Shown piece by piece: positions 28,022 to 37,788 of a stretch of 64,000 nucleotides of DNA. The DNA is taken from contig JAHDES010000002.1 of assembly GCA_020628645.1 (NCBI GenBank), forward strand, positions 94,832 through 158,831. Direction: 5' to 3'. The stretch is from Saprospiraceae bacterium. GTDB lineage: Bacteria; Bacteroidota; Bacteroidia; Chitinophagales; Saprospiraceae. How positions within the stretch are numbered: position 1 is the stretch's first letter; the number at the start of each line of letters is the position of its first letter. A model generated the notes under the pieces. The model was not told the origin of the DNA. It made no database searches and was given only the letters and a program-made list of their open reading frames with translations. The position numbers and the translations under genes are program-made.

Positions 28022-28852
28022 TTGAGTCATTTGAAGATAGTGCGCCGATTTTTGTCCTTTTATTGGAAAGCTGATACCGTATATGATATTCATTCTCCTT
28101 TTGTATTTGAATTTGCAAATGCAGTCTTGGAAGATCAACGCAATTTTTATGCCTTTGAAGAAATTGAGTTTATCCGAAAACAATATTTAAAGGATACTCG
28201 AACAATTCAAGTAGAAGATTATGGGGCTGGTTCATTAGTGGATAAAAGAAATGAACGTAAGATTAGTTCCATTGCTAAGAATGCACTTTCTTCTCCCTAT
28301 CGCGCAAAACTACTTTTTCGACTCATCAATTTATACAAACCTGAAAATTTAATAGAATTAGGTACGTCTTTAGGGATTTCTGCATTATATCAAGCTTCCG
28401 CTAATTATAATGCTCAATTAATTACACTAGAAGGTTCTACGGCTATTGCAAATCTTGCCCGTCAATCTTTTCAACAATATAATAATCCTGTTCAGATAAA
28501 ACTTTTGCAAGGTCAATTTAAAGATACTCTTCCAAAAGCATTAAAAGAAGTACCAAAATTAGATTATGCATTTATAGATGGCAATCATCGAAAACAACCT
28601 ACTTTAGATTATTTTGAAACCTGCTATCAATATGCACATGAAGACAGTATTTTTGTCTTTGATGATATTCATTGGTCAGAAGAAATGGAGGAGGCTTGGG
28701 ATGAAATATGTAAAGATGAACGCGTTCGCCTGAGTATTGATTTATTTTATTGTGGGATTATCTTTTTCAAAAAGGAGTTTCGCGTAAAGGAACATTACAA
28801 TATTGTAGCTGCGAAATGGAAGCCTTGGTCGATGGGATTTTTTGGGAAGTAG
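28022..28852 (+). CDS. Class I SAM-dependent methyltransferase
   Basis: 276 residues. The N-terminal YDIHSPFVFEF is a signature of a Bacteroidota group of O-methyltransferase-like proteins. The SAM-binding loop is LIELGTSLGISALY, and YAFIDGNHRK with FDDIHWSEEMEEAW gives the metal/acidic motif of the catechol O-methyltransferase fold. Start is TTG at 28022; an in-frame stop lies seven codons upstream and no ATG exists before the conserved region. The substrate is unknown. It stands alone, with the outer-membrane protein gene convergent. Confidence 0.82.
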   Translation: MSHLKIVRRFLSFYWKADTVYDIHSPFVFEFANAVLEDQRNFYAFEEIEFIRKQYLKDTRTIQVEDYGAGSLVDKRNERKISSIAKNALSSPYRAKLLFRLINLYKPENLIELGTSLGISALYQASANYNAQLITLEGSTAIANLARQSFQQYNNPVQIKLLQGQFKDTLPKALKEVPKLDYAFIDGNHRKQPTLDYFETCYQYAHEDSIFVFDDIHWSEEMEEAWDEICKDERVRLSIDLFYCGIIFFKKEFRVKEHYNIVAAKWKPWSMGFFGK

Positions 28853-28930
28853 TTTAGTTTGGGGTCTTTGGTATTTAGTCTTTGGTTGGGACTGGGCTGC
28901 GGGCATACGCTATTCTTTTTGGGGTGAGTT

Positions 28931-29836
28931 TTATCTTAAATATTTTAAGCTGATGATGAAAAAGAGTTTGTCTTCAGGGGTCATATCTAAAACTTGATTT
29001 TTAAGTTGATCGTTCCAAGTTTGACGATTCATAATGGTGACACCTCCTTGCACATTGGCATACACATCTCTAAATATTTTGAATTCATAAACAGGACCAA
29101 TATTGACACGAGAATAGCTCAGTTTGTCTAAATCTAAATTAGGAATCACGGTATTTTCAAAATTGTAATTGTTTCCATCAATGGCGCCTGATAAGCCAAT
29201 CTTACTATTTTCAAAACAATAAAACTGGCGTAGATGAGATGGAAAGAAGAAGTCTGTTTCCCATTTTCCTTTTTTTCTAAAATAATAGAGTAGGGGAAGC
29301 AATTGCTCATTTCCAAATCGCGTATTTAAAGAAGCACCAAACCCAAACTCCCAAAATTCATTCACACGTTTCGTTGTAAATCCAGCCACTTGAAAAATGA
29401 AATCTTCTCCAGAAAAATCTGTTTGAAAATCGCTCGCTAAAGTGGGTTTTAAGAAGGCCATCACGCTCCAATTCTTCTTGCCTACTTCTTGTATGAAGCC
29501 CATATTGTAGGAGATAGCATAGAAATTACGAGTAATGTCCACATCATTATTTTCTTCAATCACACTTGGACTTAATAAGGTGAAATCAATGCCATTCAAC
29601 CAAGTAAAGCCTTTATCTTCAAACTCCCAAGGATATTGAGCGTATGCTTTTAATTCAGAAGTGGTGATTTCTCCTTGCACTAATTCAGACTCAAAACGAT
29701 TAGTGGTATATTGAATGTATTGCACAGAAGCAGCCGTAAATAAAGCAAGGCGTTCATATTCTTTAACAGTTTCTTGAGCATTTACACTAAAGAATACTAA
29801 ACAAAATAAGAGCGAACATAGAGTTTGATGTTTCAT
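28931..29836 (-). CDS. Outer-membrane beta-barrel protein (DUF6268-like)
   Basis: 301 residues from the ATG at 29836, chosen because it directly starts the signal peptide (ending FFSVNAQ); a start 18 codons upstream (29890) would bury it. The rest alternates short beta strands and turns, ending LFFIISLKYLR with a C-terminal aromatic-rich strand. It resembles the DUF6268 outer-membrane family of Bacteroidota; this is a tentative match. Last gene of a minus-strand run with pepT, GNAT and mvaB, 90 bases after pepT. Confidence 0.68.
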   Translation of the reverse strand: MKHQTLCSLLFCLVFFSVNAQETVKEYERLALFTAASVQYIQYTTNRFESELVQGEITTSELKAYAQYPWEFEDKGFTWLNGIDFTLLSPSVIEENNDVDITRNFYAISYNMGFIQEVGKKNWSVMAFLKPTLASDFQTDFSGEDFIFQVAGFTTKRVNEFWEFGFGASLNTRFGNEQLLPLLYYFRKKGKWETDFFFPSHLRQFYCFENSKIGLSGAIDGNNYNFENTVIPNLDLDKLSYSRVNIGPVYEFKIFRDVYANVQGGVTIMNRQTWNDQLKNQVLDMTPEDKLFFIISLKYLR

Positions 29837-29926
29837 CGTATTTTGATTTAAATCGTTTGACGTATGTAGAATACTTTTTAGTAATAACAAAACGAATTTA
29901 TTCCCGTTTCTTCTCTAACCGTCTAA

Positions 29927-31177
29927 CTACGCCTTCTCCTCCCAAATCTGACAAATATTGACAATCATTTCCACGGCTTCTTCCATATCCTTGATAGATA
30001 CCCATTCTTTAACGGAGTGAATGCCTTGCATGCCTGTAAAAATATTTGGACAAGGTAAACCCATAAAGGATAGGCGACTTCCATCTGTACCACCACGAAT
30101 AGGTTTTTTAACAGGATCGTAGCCTAATCGACGAATGGCTTCTTCTGCATATTGAACAATTTGAGGATGATTATCGAGAACAATTTTCATATTTCGGTAT
30201 TGCTCTTTGACCTCAAAATCGGCAGAAGAATTTGGATAGTTCTTCAAGACGGCTTCCATGATAGATTTCAATTCTGCTTCGTGTTGTTCTAGTTTTTCCG
30301 TTGTAAAATCTCGGATGATAAATTTCAAAGTTGCACTTTCCAATTTTCCTTCTATCGAAGTGGGATGTACAAATCCTTGACGACCGCTAGTAGATTCAGG
30401 GCATAGACGATCTTTTGGCAAAGCCGCTATAATTTCTGAGGCGATTTTGATAGCAGATTCCATTTTTCCTTTGGCATATCCTGGGTGAACGGGAACACCA
30501 TTTATTTTGATGATTACGGCATCTGCGGAGAAGGTTTCATCTTCCAAAGTTCCAGGGACACCGCCATCTAAAGTATAACAAAAATCAGCTCCTAATCTTT
30601 CTAAATCTAATTTTTCAACACCTGCGCCGACTTCTTCATCTGGTGTAAATAATAATTTAATTGGCCCATGTTTGATTTCAGGATGTGTCATTAAATAATG
30701 TGCTGCATCCATGATTTCTGCTACGCCTGCTTTATCATCGGCACCTAAAAGGGTTGTTCCACTAGTGGTGATGATATCATTTCCAATTTGCTTATTCAAA
30801 TGCGGATAATCAGATGGACTCAATACCACAGAAGGATCATCTGGCAGTGTAATTGCTTGTCCTTGATAATTTTTATGAACCAAAGGTTTTACATTTGTTC
30901 CACTCGCATCAGGTGCCGTATCGACATGTGAACAAAAAGCGATGGTAGCTACATTTTTATTGGTATTAGAAGGAATCGTTGCCATGACATAACCCCATTC
31001 ATCCATATGAGCATCTTTAATTCCCATTTCGAGCAATTCTTTCACCAACAAGCGGCTTAAGTCCTTTTGTTTCTCCGTAGAAGGATAAGTCGTAGAATTT
31101 GGATCAGATTGAGTATCAATTTGCACATAACGAAGAAATCGTTCTGAAACGGTATAGGTATAATTTTGAAGTGGCAT
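29927..31177 (-). CDS. pepT: Peptidase T (tripeptide aminopeptidase)
   Basis: 416 residues, M20 family, cytoplasmic. It releases the N-terminal residue of tripeptides. Metal and catalytic motifs: FCSHVDTAPD (His and Asp), LLGADDKAGVAEIM (bridging Asp), LLFTPDEEVGAGVE (Glu pair), GGVPGTLEDETF, GGTDGSRLSFMGLPCPNIF and MQGIHSVKEWVS (His). Length and motif order match E. coli PepT. It is preceded by the GNAT gene at 41 bases. Confidence 0.95.
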   Translation of the reverse strand: MPLQNYTYTVSERFLRYVQIDTQSDPNSTTYPSTEKQKDLSRLLVKELLEMGIKDAHMDEWGYVMATIPSNTNKNVATIAFCSHVDTAPDASGTNVKPLVHKNYQGQAITLPDDPSVVLSPSDYPHLNKQIGNDIITTSGTTLLGADDKAGVAEIMDAAHYLMTHPEIKHGPIKLLFTPDEEVGAGVEKLDLERLGADFCYTLDGGVPGTLEDETFSADAVIIKINGVPVHPGYAKGKMESAIKIASEIIAALPKDRLCPESTSGRQGFVHPTSIEGKLESATLKFIIRDFTTEKLEQHEAELKSIMEAVLKNYPNSSADFEVKEQYRNMKIVLDNHPQIVQYAEEAIRRLGYDPVKKPIRGGTDGSRLSFMGLPCPNIFTGMQGIHSVKEWVSIKDMEEAVEMIVNICQIWEEKA

Positions 31178-31218
31178 ATGTTGAGTAATTTAATTCTTTA
31201 ATTTTATTTTTTGAACTT

Positions 31219-31650
31219 TTAGAGTGTTTTCTCCATCTTATAATGTTTGATGGTAACTTCGGTAAAAGGTTTTCCAATTTTTTGGTAATCCATTTTTAAA
31301 TAAAAGGGGACGGCTACATCTCGAGCATTTAAGACTATTTTTTTATAGCCTTTTTGTTTGGCAAATCGTTCAGATGCTTTTACTATTTCTGTTCCGATGC
31401 CTTTGCCTTGAAGCGTATCATCTACAGCGACTTGCCGCATTTTAATTTCATCCTTTGATAAATGTTTTAATACCAAACAAGCCAATAGGGTATGATCTTC
31501 TGCATAGCAAGCTAAATGAAAATCGACATATTCCTTCGCTAAATCTTTGGCATAAAATTCTAAACCCAAGGGTTTTCGTAAGATTTTATCTCTTAGACGA
31601 ACGGTTTCATCATATTGTGGAGTGGCAAATTCAACTGGTAAAACAAACAT
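31219..31650 (-). CDS. GNAT family N-acetyltransferase
   Basis: 143 residues. The acetyl-CoA loop is seen as VAVDDTLQGKGIGTEIVKA, followed by ERFAKQKGYKKIVLNARD and a VPFYLKMDYQKIG strand, standard for small GNAT proteins of the ElaA-like size class. Acceptor unknown. The gene starts 11 bases after the mvaB stop, so it is probably in one operon with mvaB and pepT. Confidence 0.88.
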   Translation of the reverse strand: MFVLPVEFATPQYDETVRLRDKILRKPLGLEFYAKDLAKEYVDFHLACYAEDHTLLACLVLKHLSKDEIKMRQVAVDDTLQGKGIGTEIVKASERFAKQKGYKKIVLNARDVAVPFYLKMDYQKIGKPFTEVTIKHYKMEKTL

Positions 31651-31661
31651 AGGAATTATGG

Positions 31662-32516
31662 TTAATGTAGTGGAAAGACTTGGGTAGACATTTTGATGGC
31701 TTCTTCAAATAAATCCGTTTTCAAGCCTGTTTCGATTTCATTTTTTTGAAAATAAGTAATCATTTTTTCAGTAGGCATATTTCCTGTCAATTCATCTTTT
31801 GCCATCGGACAGCCCCCGAATCCTTTAATCGCTCCATCAAATCGAAAACAACCATTTTCATAGGCAGCTTTTACTTTTTCTTCCCAATTATGCGGTTGAG
31901 TATGCAAATGCGCCCCAAAAATAGCATCTGGATATTGAGGAATTAAGGAACCAAATAAATAAGAAATATTATCAGGATTAGAAACTCCAATCGTATCCGA
32001 TAAAGAAAAAATAGTAATTCCCATTTTTATCAGACGATCCACCCATTTTTGAACGATTTCTACATTCCATTCATCACCATAAGGATTTCCGAAGCCCATA
32101 GAAATGTACAAGACCATTTTCTTATCATGCGCCAAACAAATATCCTGTATTTGTTGTACTCGTTCTAAAGATTCTTCTATAGTTGCATTGGTATTTCTTA
32201 ATTGGAAGGTCTCAGAAATAGAAAAAGGATAGCCTAAATAATCAATTTCCTCAAATTGAACGGCATCATTGGCTCCGCGGCGATTGGCTACAATGACAGA
32301 AAGCTTCGTTTTGGTAGTACTTAAATCTAATCCTCGAATTACTTCAGCGGTATCACGCATTTGAGGGATGGCTTTGGGCGATACGAAAGAACCACAATCT
32401 AGAGTATCAAACCCTATTTGTAGTAAGTGGTTAATATACTGGGTTTTTAATGCTGTGGGAATAAATTCTTTTAAGCCTTGCATGGCATCCCTTGGGCATT
32501 CAACTAATTGCACCAT
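31662..32516 (-). CDS. mvaB: Hydroxymethylglutaryl-CoA lyase
   Basis: 284 residues. Cleaves HMG-CoA to acetoacetate and acetyl-CoA in leucine breakdown. VECPRDAMQGLKEFIPTALK at the N-terminus (with the metal-binding Arg-Asp), DCGSFVSPKAIPQM, metal ligands in GAHLHTQPHN, and the lyase signature GFGGCPMAKDELTGN with its catalytic Cys. It is slightly short of the typical 295-300 residues but complete. A TATATTTG box (minus strand, 32545-32552) lies about 30 bases upstream. Confidence 0.93.
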   Translation of the reverse strand: MVQLVECPRDAMQGLKEFIPTALKTQYINHLLQIGFDTLDCGSFVSPKAIPQMRDTAEVIRGLDLSTTKTKLSVIVANRRGANDAVQFEEIDYLGYPFSISETFQLRNTNATIEESLERVQQIQDICLAHDKKMVLYISMGFGNPYGDEWNVEIVQKWVDRLIKMGITIFSLSDTIGVSNPDNISYLFGSLIPQYPDAIFGAHLHTQPHNWEEKVKAAYENGCFRFDGAIKGFGGCPMAKDELTGNMPTEKMITYFQKNEIETGLKTDLFEEAIKMSTQVFPLH

Positions 32517-32544
32517 CTATTAATAGCTTATAATTTGGTTAACA

Positions 32545-32552
32545 CAAATATA
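32545..32552 (-). promoter_or_regulatory. Candidate -7 promoter box for mvaB
   Basis: Reads TATATTTG on the minus strand, an exact TAnnTTTG match, with about 22 bases between the expected transcript start and the ATG at 32516. No good -33 TTG at 17-23 bases. Confidence 0.35.
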
Positions 32553-32647
32553 CGTTTTTCCATTTGGCTTGTTTAAAAGATTGCTTTAGTTTTCCAAATG
32601 ATCTGGAATATTTACTTGAAATAAACAAAAAAGGAGAAAAGGCTATT

Positions 32648-32655
32648 TATATTTG
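32648..32655 (+). promoter_or_regulatory. Candidate -7 promoter box for the small membrane gene
   Basis: TATATTTG matches TAnnTTTG exactly, 20 bases before the ATG at 32676. The nearest TTG (32616-32618) is 29 bases upstream, too far for a consensus -33. Confidence 0.35.
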
Positions 32656-32675
32656 TAGTCTAAATCTTGATTCAT

Positions 32676-32894
32676 ATGCCAAAAGGACTCTGGACACTAA
32701 TTGGTTTTATCTTCTTTGCAATCGGTATTTTATCAATGGTACTTGCTGTAATTGGAGCAAAATTCACTTTTTTAACTTGGATTGATGCATTTGGGGCATC
32801 AGCAGGTTTAATTATTCGATTATTGCTGATTTTAACTGGGGCTATTATTATGGTGGTTTCTTTGAGTGATTTTAAAGGAGAGCAAGAAATTTAA
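32676..32894 (+). CDS. Small two-TM membrane protein, unknown
   Basis: 72 residues from the ATG at 32676 (a TTG three codons upstream is also open). It has two membrane helices (about 4-25, 42-62) and a short polar C-terminus. No family recognised. The promoter-like box just upstream and a clean two-helix topology support it as a real gene. It is convergent with otsAB, with a small AGGCT/AGCCT hairpin (32911-32922) between. Confidence 0.6.
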   Translation: MPKGLWTLIGFIFFAIGILSMVLAVIGAKFTFLTWIDAFGASAGLIIRLLLILTGAIIMVVSLSDFKGEQEI

Positions 32895-32942
32895 ATAAAT
32901 AGAATAGGATAGGCTTTAGCCTGTAATGTAATTTGTAGTTGG

Positions 32943-35099
32943 TTAAGAATTACAAAGCAAACGGAGTAGCTCTCGTACCTGAGCTACGGATTGTACATTA
33001 AAACGCGCTGCTGTTTGTTCATCTCCTACTTTTATAGTAAATGCTTCATCTGGCAAGGCTTTGAAGGTATCTTCATCTGTTTGGTCATCTCCGATGGCTA
33101 ATATAAAATCATAATCTTTTTCCGCCAACCATTGTAGACAGGCCTTTCCTTTATTAACGCCTGCATTTTTAATTTCAACGACTTTATTTCCTTCTAAAAC
33201 TTGTAAATCCAGATTAGCCGTTAAATAAATTAAGACATCTCTAAATTCCCGAACGCGTTTTGCTCCAAGATCTCGATCGATACTTCGATAATGCCAAGCC
33301 AGCGAATGATTTTTTTCCTCTACAAAAGAACCGGGGCTACGTTCTACCAAACTTTCTAAAACAGGACGAACCGTTTTTTTCCAATTGCTACTCATTCCAG
33401 CATTGACCTGCCAAATATCGCCTTTCTTCAACCAAACCCCATGTTCTGCTGCTAGATCAATTCCTAAATGACCAACCCATTGATCTAAAGTTGTATGATC
33501 CCGTCCACTATTAATGACTAATTTATTTTGAGAACGATTAGTTAATTGGGTAAGCATACTCATTAATTCTTCATCTGGAGAAACAGCATTAATATCTTTA
33601 TGAAAATTCATTAAAGTTCCGTCATAATCTAAGATGAGAAGTGCGTGTTTTGCTTTTTTATATTTATCTAATAATTGATATTGATGTTTTGAACCCAAAA
33701 AAGAAGTATATACTTTTTTTCTTCCTTCTTGTAAATCTAGCAATTCATGTATAAAGGCTTCTGCCCAATGACTCACTGTGAATTTTTTCAATCGCTTTTG
33801 CATTTTTTGTAGTCGTTCTGCTTGTTCTTGATTTGGCATCGTTAGGGCTAAATACAGCTTTTCAACAATATCATTTTCATCTTGAGGATTGACCGTTAAT
33901 GCATCGCTCAACTCACTAGAAGCACCAGCCATTTCACTTAAAATGAGTACTCCTTTTTGGCTTTTTTCTTTGGAAGCTACATATTCTTTAGCGACTAGAT
34001 TCATACCATCCCGTAAAGGTGTGATCATTGCTATATCTGCTGCTTGATAAATAGCCACTAAATCTTCAAATGAAAAAGAACGATAATAATACTGTATAGG
34101 CACCCAATCAAATGTTCCATATTCTCCATTAATTCGTCCGACTAAAGTATTGACTTCATTTTTTAAATCCTGATATTGATCCACATTAGAACGAGAAGGA
34201 ACAACAATAAGCATTAAAGTTGCTTTGCCTCGATAAGAAGGATACCGTTGAATGAACTGCTCAAAAGCTCGTAAGCGTTGAGGAATTCCTTTGGTATAAT
34301 CTAGTCGATCAATGGAGATAATCAGTTTTTGATCTTCGTTTTGTTGAAATAAAGAAGATTCTACATTGGGTGGAAAGGCATATTTTTCATAGTTAATACC
34401 CATAGGGAAAACATCAGTATTGACCAGCCGATTATTAATAGTTAATCGCCCAAAATTGTGTTCATAACCTGCAATACGATATACTGCACTCAAAAAATGA
34501 CGCATGTAACCATATGTATGAAAACCAATTAAATCAGCTCCTAATACTCCTTCCAAAATCTCTTTTCGCCAAGGAAGCATTCTAAAAATTTCATAAGAAG
34601 GAAAAGGGATATGCAAAAAGAAACCTATAGAAATAGTTGGAAATTTTTGACGAATTAATGCAGGTAACAATAATAGTTGATAATCATGAATCCAGACAAT
34701 ATCATCTTCTTTTAGTTGTTCGATGACAGCTTCTGCAAATCGTTGATTTACAGATTGGTAATATTTCCAATATTGATTATCATAAGTAGTATATTGTGTG
34801 AAATAATGAAAATGAGGCCAAATAGTTTTATTACTAAAACCTTCATAGTAGCGTTCAATTTCTTTTTTATTTAAAAAAACGGGAAATAGTTGTCGATCCA
34901 CCAATTCTTTTTTGATTTCTTCTTGTTCGGTAGAAGATTTAACAGCTCTTCCAGGCCATCCAATCCATATTTTTTCAATTTGTTCATCTAGAGAATTCAG
35001 CCCAGTAGCCAAACCTCCTGCGCTTGGATAATAATGTAAAGCCCCTTCTTTTTTATCAATAGTAAGGGGAAGACGATTGGAAACAATGACAATTCTAGA
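32943..35099 (-). CDS. otsAB: Fused trehalose-6-phosphate synthase / trehalose-6-phosphatase
   Basis: 718 residues. The N-terminal GT20 domain (about 1-465: [59 protein letters not shown]) makes trehalose-6-phosphate from UDP-glucose and glucose-6-phosphate. The C-terminal HAD domain (about 485-718: [26 protein letters not shown]) removes the phosphate. The frame opens upstream to a TTG at 35147, but that codon lies inside the terminator of the preceding gene. I chose the TTG at 35099 (reading Leu/Met-Ser-Arg-Ile-Val), which gives the family N-terminus; no ATG exists. Role: compatible solute synthesis. Confidence 0.92.
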   Translation of the reverse strand, partial: SRIVIVSNRLPLTIDKKEGALHYYPSAGGLATGLNSLDEQIEKIWIGWPGRAVKSSTEQEEIKKELVDRQLFPVFLNKKEIERYYEGFSNKTIWPHFHYFTQYTTYDNQYWKYYQSVNQRFAEAVIEQLKEDDIVWIHDYQLLLLPALIRQKFPTISIGFFLHIPFPSYEIFRMLPWRKEILEGVLGADLIGFHTYGYMRHFLSAVYRIAGYEHNFGRLTINNRLVNTDVFPMGINYEKYAFPPNVESSLFQQNEDQKLIISIDRLDYTKGIPQRLRAFEQFIQRYPSYRGKATLMLIVVPSRSNVDQYQDLKNEVNTLVGRINGEYGTFDWVPIQYYYRSFSFEDLVAIYQAADIAMITPLRDGMNLVAKEYVASKEKSQKGVLILSEMAGASSELSDALTVNPQDENDIVEKLYLALTMPNQEQAERLQKMQKRLKKFTVSHWAEAFIHELLDLQEGRKKVYTSFLGSKHQYQLLDKYKKAKHALLILDYDGTLMNFHKDINAVSPDEELMSMLTQLTNRSQNKLVINSGRDHTTLDQWVGHLGIDLAAEHGVWLKKGDIWQVNAGMSSNWKKTVRPVLESLVERSPGSFVEEKNHSLAWHYRSIDRDLGAKRVREFRDVLIYLTANLDLQVLEGNKVVEIKNAGVNKGKACLQWLAEKDYDFILAIGDDQTDEDTFKALPDEAFTIKVGDEQTAARFNVQSVAQVRELLRLLCNS

Positions 35100-35129
35100 C
35101 AAAGCAATGGATTTTGAGTGAAAATTAAT

Positions 35130-35171
35130 AAAAAACCTCAATTTCAAAACAAGAAGTAGATGAAATTGAGG
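35130..35171 (-). terminator. Intrinsic terminator of the helical-protein gene
   Basis: Perfect 11-base arms (CCTCAATTTCA, 35136-35146 and 35161-35171) with a 14-base loop, followed on the minus strand by TTTTTTATTAATTTT. It is 30 bases past the stop at 35201 and right before otsAB, so otsAB is separated from the upstream transcript. Confidence 0.8.
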
Positions 35172-35200
35172 TGAATTTTATTTTTGAAGCTATCACGTTT

Positions 35201-36595
35201 TTATTTTACTGCTGTTTTTCGTTTTCTTCTTGTCTTAAATAATTCGACGACTTCTTTTTCTTTTAAGAAACCAAAATCAACAAAATTAGCTGAAACAAAC
35301 TTCTTAATATCTTGATAATCACGTCCACGCTTATCGGTATAATGTTTCAACAATTTACGGATGTAACGCATACATAAGTCTTTGACATCTTGATTGAATT
35401 GTTCATTGGAAAATAAATCCATATAAGTTGGAAATATTTTAGCTAATTCAAACATCTCACTATATTCATTCAACTCTAAATTATTCAGCAAGCGTGCAAA
35501 ATATCCATAAATTACATTTCTCAAACATTCATTAATATCAGATAATCCTTCATAACTATGATAAAAAACTCGAATGTCATCAATCACTTCTTCGTTCAAA
35601 TAACTTTTGCTGTGAATATCATCCACAAGATTATAAAAACGAGTTAAATCATCATCGATAGATTTATCTAATAATTCGGAGGCTCTTTTATCTTGTGCTG
35701 CACCAGCATAAAATCCATTTTCAGAAAAATCTAAAAGGAAATCAAAATAGTATTCGGTAAAATTTTCTTCTGATTTTCTAACTTGATTGATAATCTCGGC
35801 CAATGCTTTATTATGGGCATCATCTAAATCAAACATATTAGCATACACTCCTAAAATATTGACATGTTCTTTCATGCCAAATAAATCTTTGTTTTCAACG
35901 ATTTTTTTAATTTCTGGAAGAATGCTAGCATTATTATGTTTGCCAACTGCTCGATAAACTAAAAAGTTTTTCAGCGAGTTGTACATCAATTTCAATTCAT
36001 TAACCGTAGAAGGAAATTCTGTGGTTAAGAAATTATCTTTTACAAATTGTTTACGAAAACGATTAATCATACGTCTTCGTTCATGAGGAACACGATACTT
36101 ATCGAGTTTTTGACCTTGAAGAAAATAGCGAATTCGTCGATTGACAATGGTATTAATCAAATTGGTAATCCAAATATCACTACTAAAGGCAAATCCCATT
36201 TGAATTGATTGCCCAATTCTTTTTTTCAAATAATCGAAATTAGAAGAATTACAAATCGCCAAAAGAATATCCTTAAAGTGATTTTGTGGACGAACATATT
36301 TCTCAGAAGTCGTATTAATTTCTTCTCGCAATACAGAAAAACCCAACAAACGAGGCAAATAAAGCCCCTCGAAATCTTCATGCAAAAATTCACGCTCTAA
36401 ATTAATAAGTTGAAGGGGGTTGTCTTCTGCTACTGTACTGTGTAAAGTAGCCATTTGAGGTTCGTAAGTATTACGGAGGTTTTGATAATCCTCTTCTTCC
36501 TCTTCTTCTTGATAAGTTTTAAGTTCCTCCGATGCTTGAATAGTTTTTTTTATGGTTTCAAGTTGGTCGATATAGTGTTGATCGAGTTCCTTCAT
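35201..36595 (-). CDS. Unknown all-helical cytoplasmic protein
   Basis: 464 residues, no signal or membrane segment, predicted almost entirely alpha-helical. It has a strongly acidic patch near the N-terminus (YQEEEEEEDYQ, about 28-38) and a basic end (RRKRKTAVK). There are many Tyr/Phe/Leu-rich helical pairs reminiscent of TPR/HEAT-like solenoids, but no repeat unit can be defined by eye. The gene is bounded by a terminator downstream and a long leader hairpin upstream (36633-36666), so it is its own transcription unit. I recognise no family. Confidence 0.75.
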   Translation of the reverse strand: MKELDQHYIDQLETIKKTIQASEELKTYQEEEEEEDYQNLRNTYEPQMATLHSTVAEDNPLQLINLEREFLHEDFEGLYLPRLLGFSVLREEINTTSEKYVRPQNHFKDILLAICNSSNFDYLKKRIGQSIQMGFAFSSDIWITNLINTIVNRRIRYFLQGQKLDKYRVPHERRRMINRFRKQFVKDNFLTTEFPSTVNELKLMYNSLKNFLVYRAVGKHNNASILPEIKKIVENKDLFGMKEHVNILGVYANMFDLDDAHNKALAEIINQVRKSEENFTEYYFDFLLDFSENGFYAGAAQDKRASELLDKSIDDDLTRFYNLVDDIHSKSYLNEEVIDDIRVFYHSYEGLSDINECLRNVIYGYFARLLNNLELNEYSEMFELAKIFPTYMDLFSNEQFNQDVKDLCMRYIRKLLKHYTDKRGRDYQDIKKFVSANFVDFGFLKEKEVVELFKTRRKRKTAVK

Positions 36596-36632
36596 AAATG
36601 TTTATTATTTTAGATTGATCGTTTTTAAAAGC

Positions 36633-36666
36633 GAACCTGATAGCGCAACTAAGCGTTATCAGGTTC
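36633..36666. other. Leader hairpin upstream of the helical-protein gene
   Basis: Arms 36633-36646 and 36653-36666 match at 13 of 14 positions (GAACCTGATAGCGC with GCGTTATCAGGTTC) around AACTAA. It is 38 bases upstream of the minus-strand start at 36595 and more GC-rich than its flanks. On the minus strand it is followed by GCTTTTAAAAACG, a poor T-tract, so an attenuator or a second rpsP-side terminator are both possible. Confidence 0.5.
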
Positions 36667-36784
36667 TAAATTTCTTTAATTTGATTGGATAGATTAGTTA
36701 TAATTCTATCCAGATAGTTTTAGTAAAGATAACTTAAATAAATGAAAATTGTTGCTTTATTTACTAAAAAATATTGAAGAAAGG

Positions 36785-36823
36785 GAAATAAAAAAGAGCT
36801 GATCTAGAAATAGATCAGCTCTT
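36785..36823 (-). terminator. Intrinsic terminator of rpsP
   Basis: Perfect 13-base arms (36794-36806 and 36811-36823, AAGAGCTGATCTA) closed by a GAAA loop, followed on the minus strand by TTTTTTATTT. It lies 36 bases after the rpsP stop. Confidence 0.85.
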
Positions 36824-36858
36824 AATTTATTTTGAGTTGAATAAAATTGTAAATTGAA

Positions 36859-37788
36859 TTAATCTACAACTTTTCCACCATCTAGTCTATCTTGTAATTC
36901 ATTTAATTCATCCCACTTTCCTTCCGCTGCAAGTGCTGCTTGTTGAGGCCATGTAGTAGGATCATGCATTTGATAACGGCTACCTGCTTCCGTTAAAATT
37001 TCTTTTAAACGGCTTACATCAGCTGCTGCTAGTTCTGCAAAAGTACGAACACCTCCTGCTTGTAATAATTCAGAAATTTTTGGTCCGATACCTTCGATTT
37101 TCTTTAAATCGTCTGGTTTAACTTCTGCCGCTGGCGCTTCAGGAGCAGCTTCTTCTGCTGGAGTTTCTTCCGCAACTGGAGCTTCCTCTACTGGTGCAGG
37201 CTCTTCCGCTGGCGCTTCGGGAGCAGCTTCTTCTACTGGTGCATCTGCTACTATACCTTGTGGTTCTGAAAAAGATTCTACCGTTGTTTGTTCTACAGAT
37301 TCAGCAAAAGAACGATCATCAGTGTCAGAAGGAGCATGTTCGTCTGTTGATGCAGTTTCTTGTGCTACAGGTTTTGGAGGAGCTTGTCCCGAGATTTCAG
37401 CTAATCGTTTGAGGCGATCTGCTTTGTTTTGATCTACACGAGCTTGAATTTTAGCTTCTTTTGCAGCGATCCATTCTTGATATTTTAAATCTGCTTCTTC
37501 TTGCGTTAAAGCACCTTTTGAAACACCACGCATAAGATGTTTACGATATAATACACCTTTGAAGCGAAGAATAGCTCTTGCTGTTTCGGTAGGTTGAGCC
37601 CCTTTCATTAACCAATCGAATGCTTTGTCTCGATCAAGATCAATTGTTGCGGGACTTGTCATTGGGTTGTAAATTCCCAATTTTTCAATAAAACGACCAT
37701 CGCGAGGAGCGCGTGCGTCTGCAACCACAATGTGGTAGAAAGGTCTTTTCTTACGACCTTTTCGTTGTAATCTAATTTTTACTGCCAT
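36859..37788 (-). CDS. rpsP: Ribosomal protein bS16 with long C-terminal helix-hairpin-helix extension
   Basis: 309 residues against about 80-90 for ordinary bS16. Residues 1-80 are canonical ([47 protein letters not shown]). Then follow a charged helical stretch, an Ala/Glu/Pro low-complexity linker (about 185-222) and a helix-hairpin-helix domain from about 226 ([20 protein letters not shown]). Similar HHH tails occur on other Bacteroidota ribosomal proteins (bL21). bS16 binds 16S rRNA early in 30S assembly. The linker is Ala/Pro-rich but there is no frame break, so it is a true fusion. Its own terminator follows. Confidence 0.95.
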   Translation of the reverse strand: MAVKIRLQRKGRKKRPFYHIVVADARAPRDGRFIEKLGIYNPMTSPATIDLDRDKAFDWLMKGAQPTETARAILRFKGVLYRKHLMRGVSKGALTQEEADLKYQEWIAAKEAKIQARVDQNKADRLKRLAEISGQAPPKPVAQETASTDEHAPSDTDDRSFAESVEQTTVESFSEPQGIVADAPVEEAAPEAPAEEPAPVEEAPVAEETPAEEAAPEAPAAEVKPDDLKKIEGIGPKISELLQAGGVRTFAELAAADVSRLKEILTEAGSRYQMHDPTTWPQQAALAAEGKWDELNELQDRLDGGKVVD

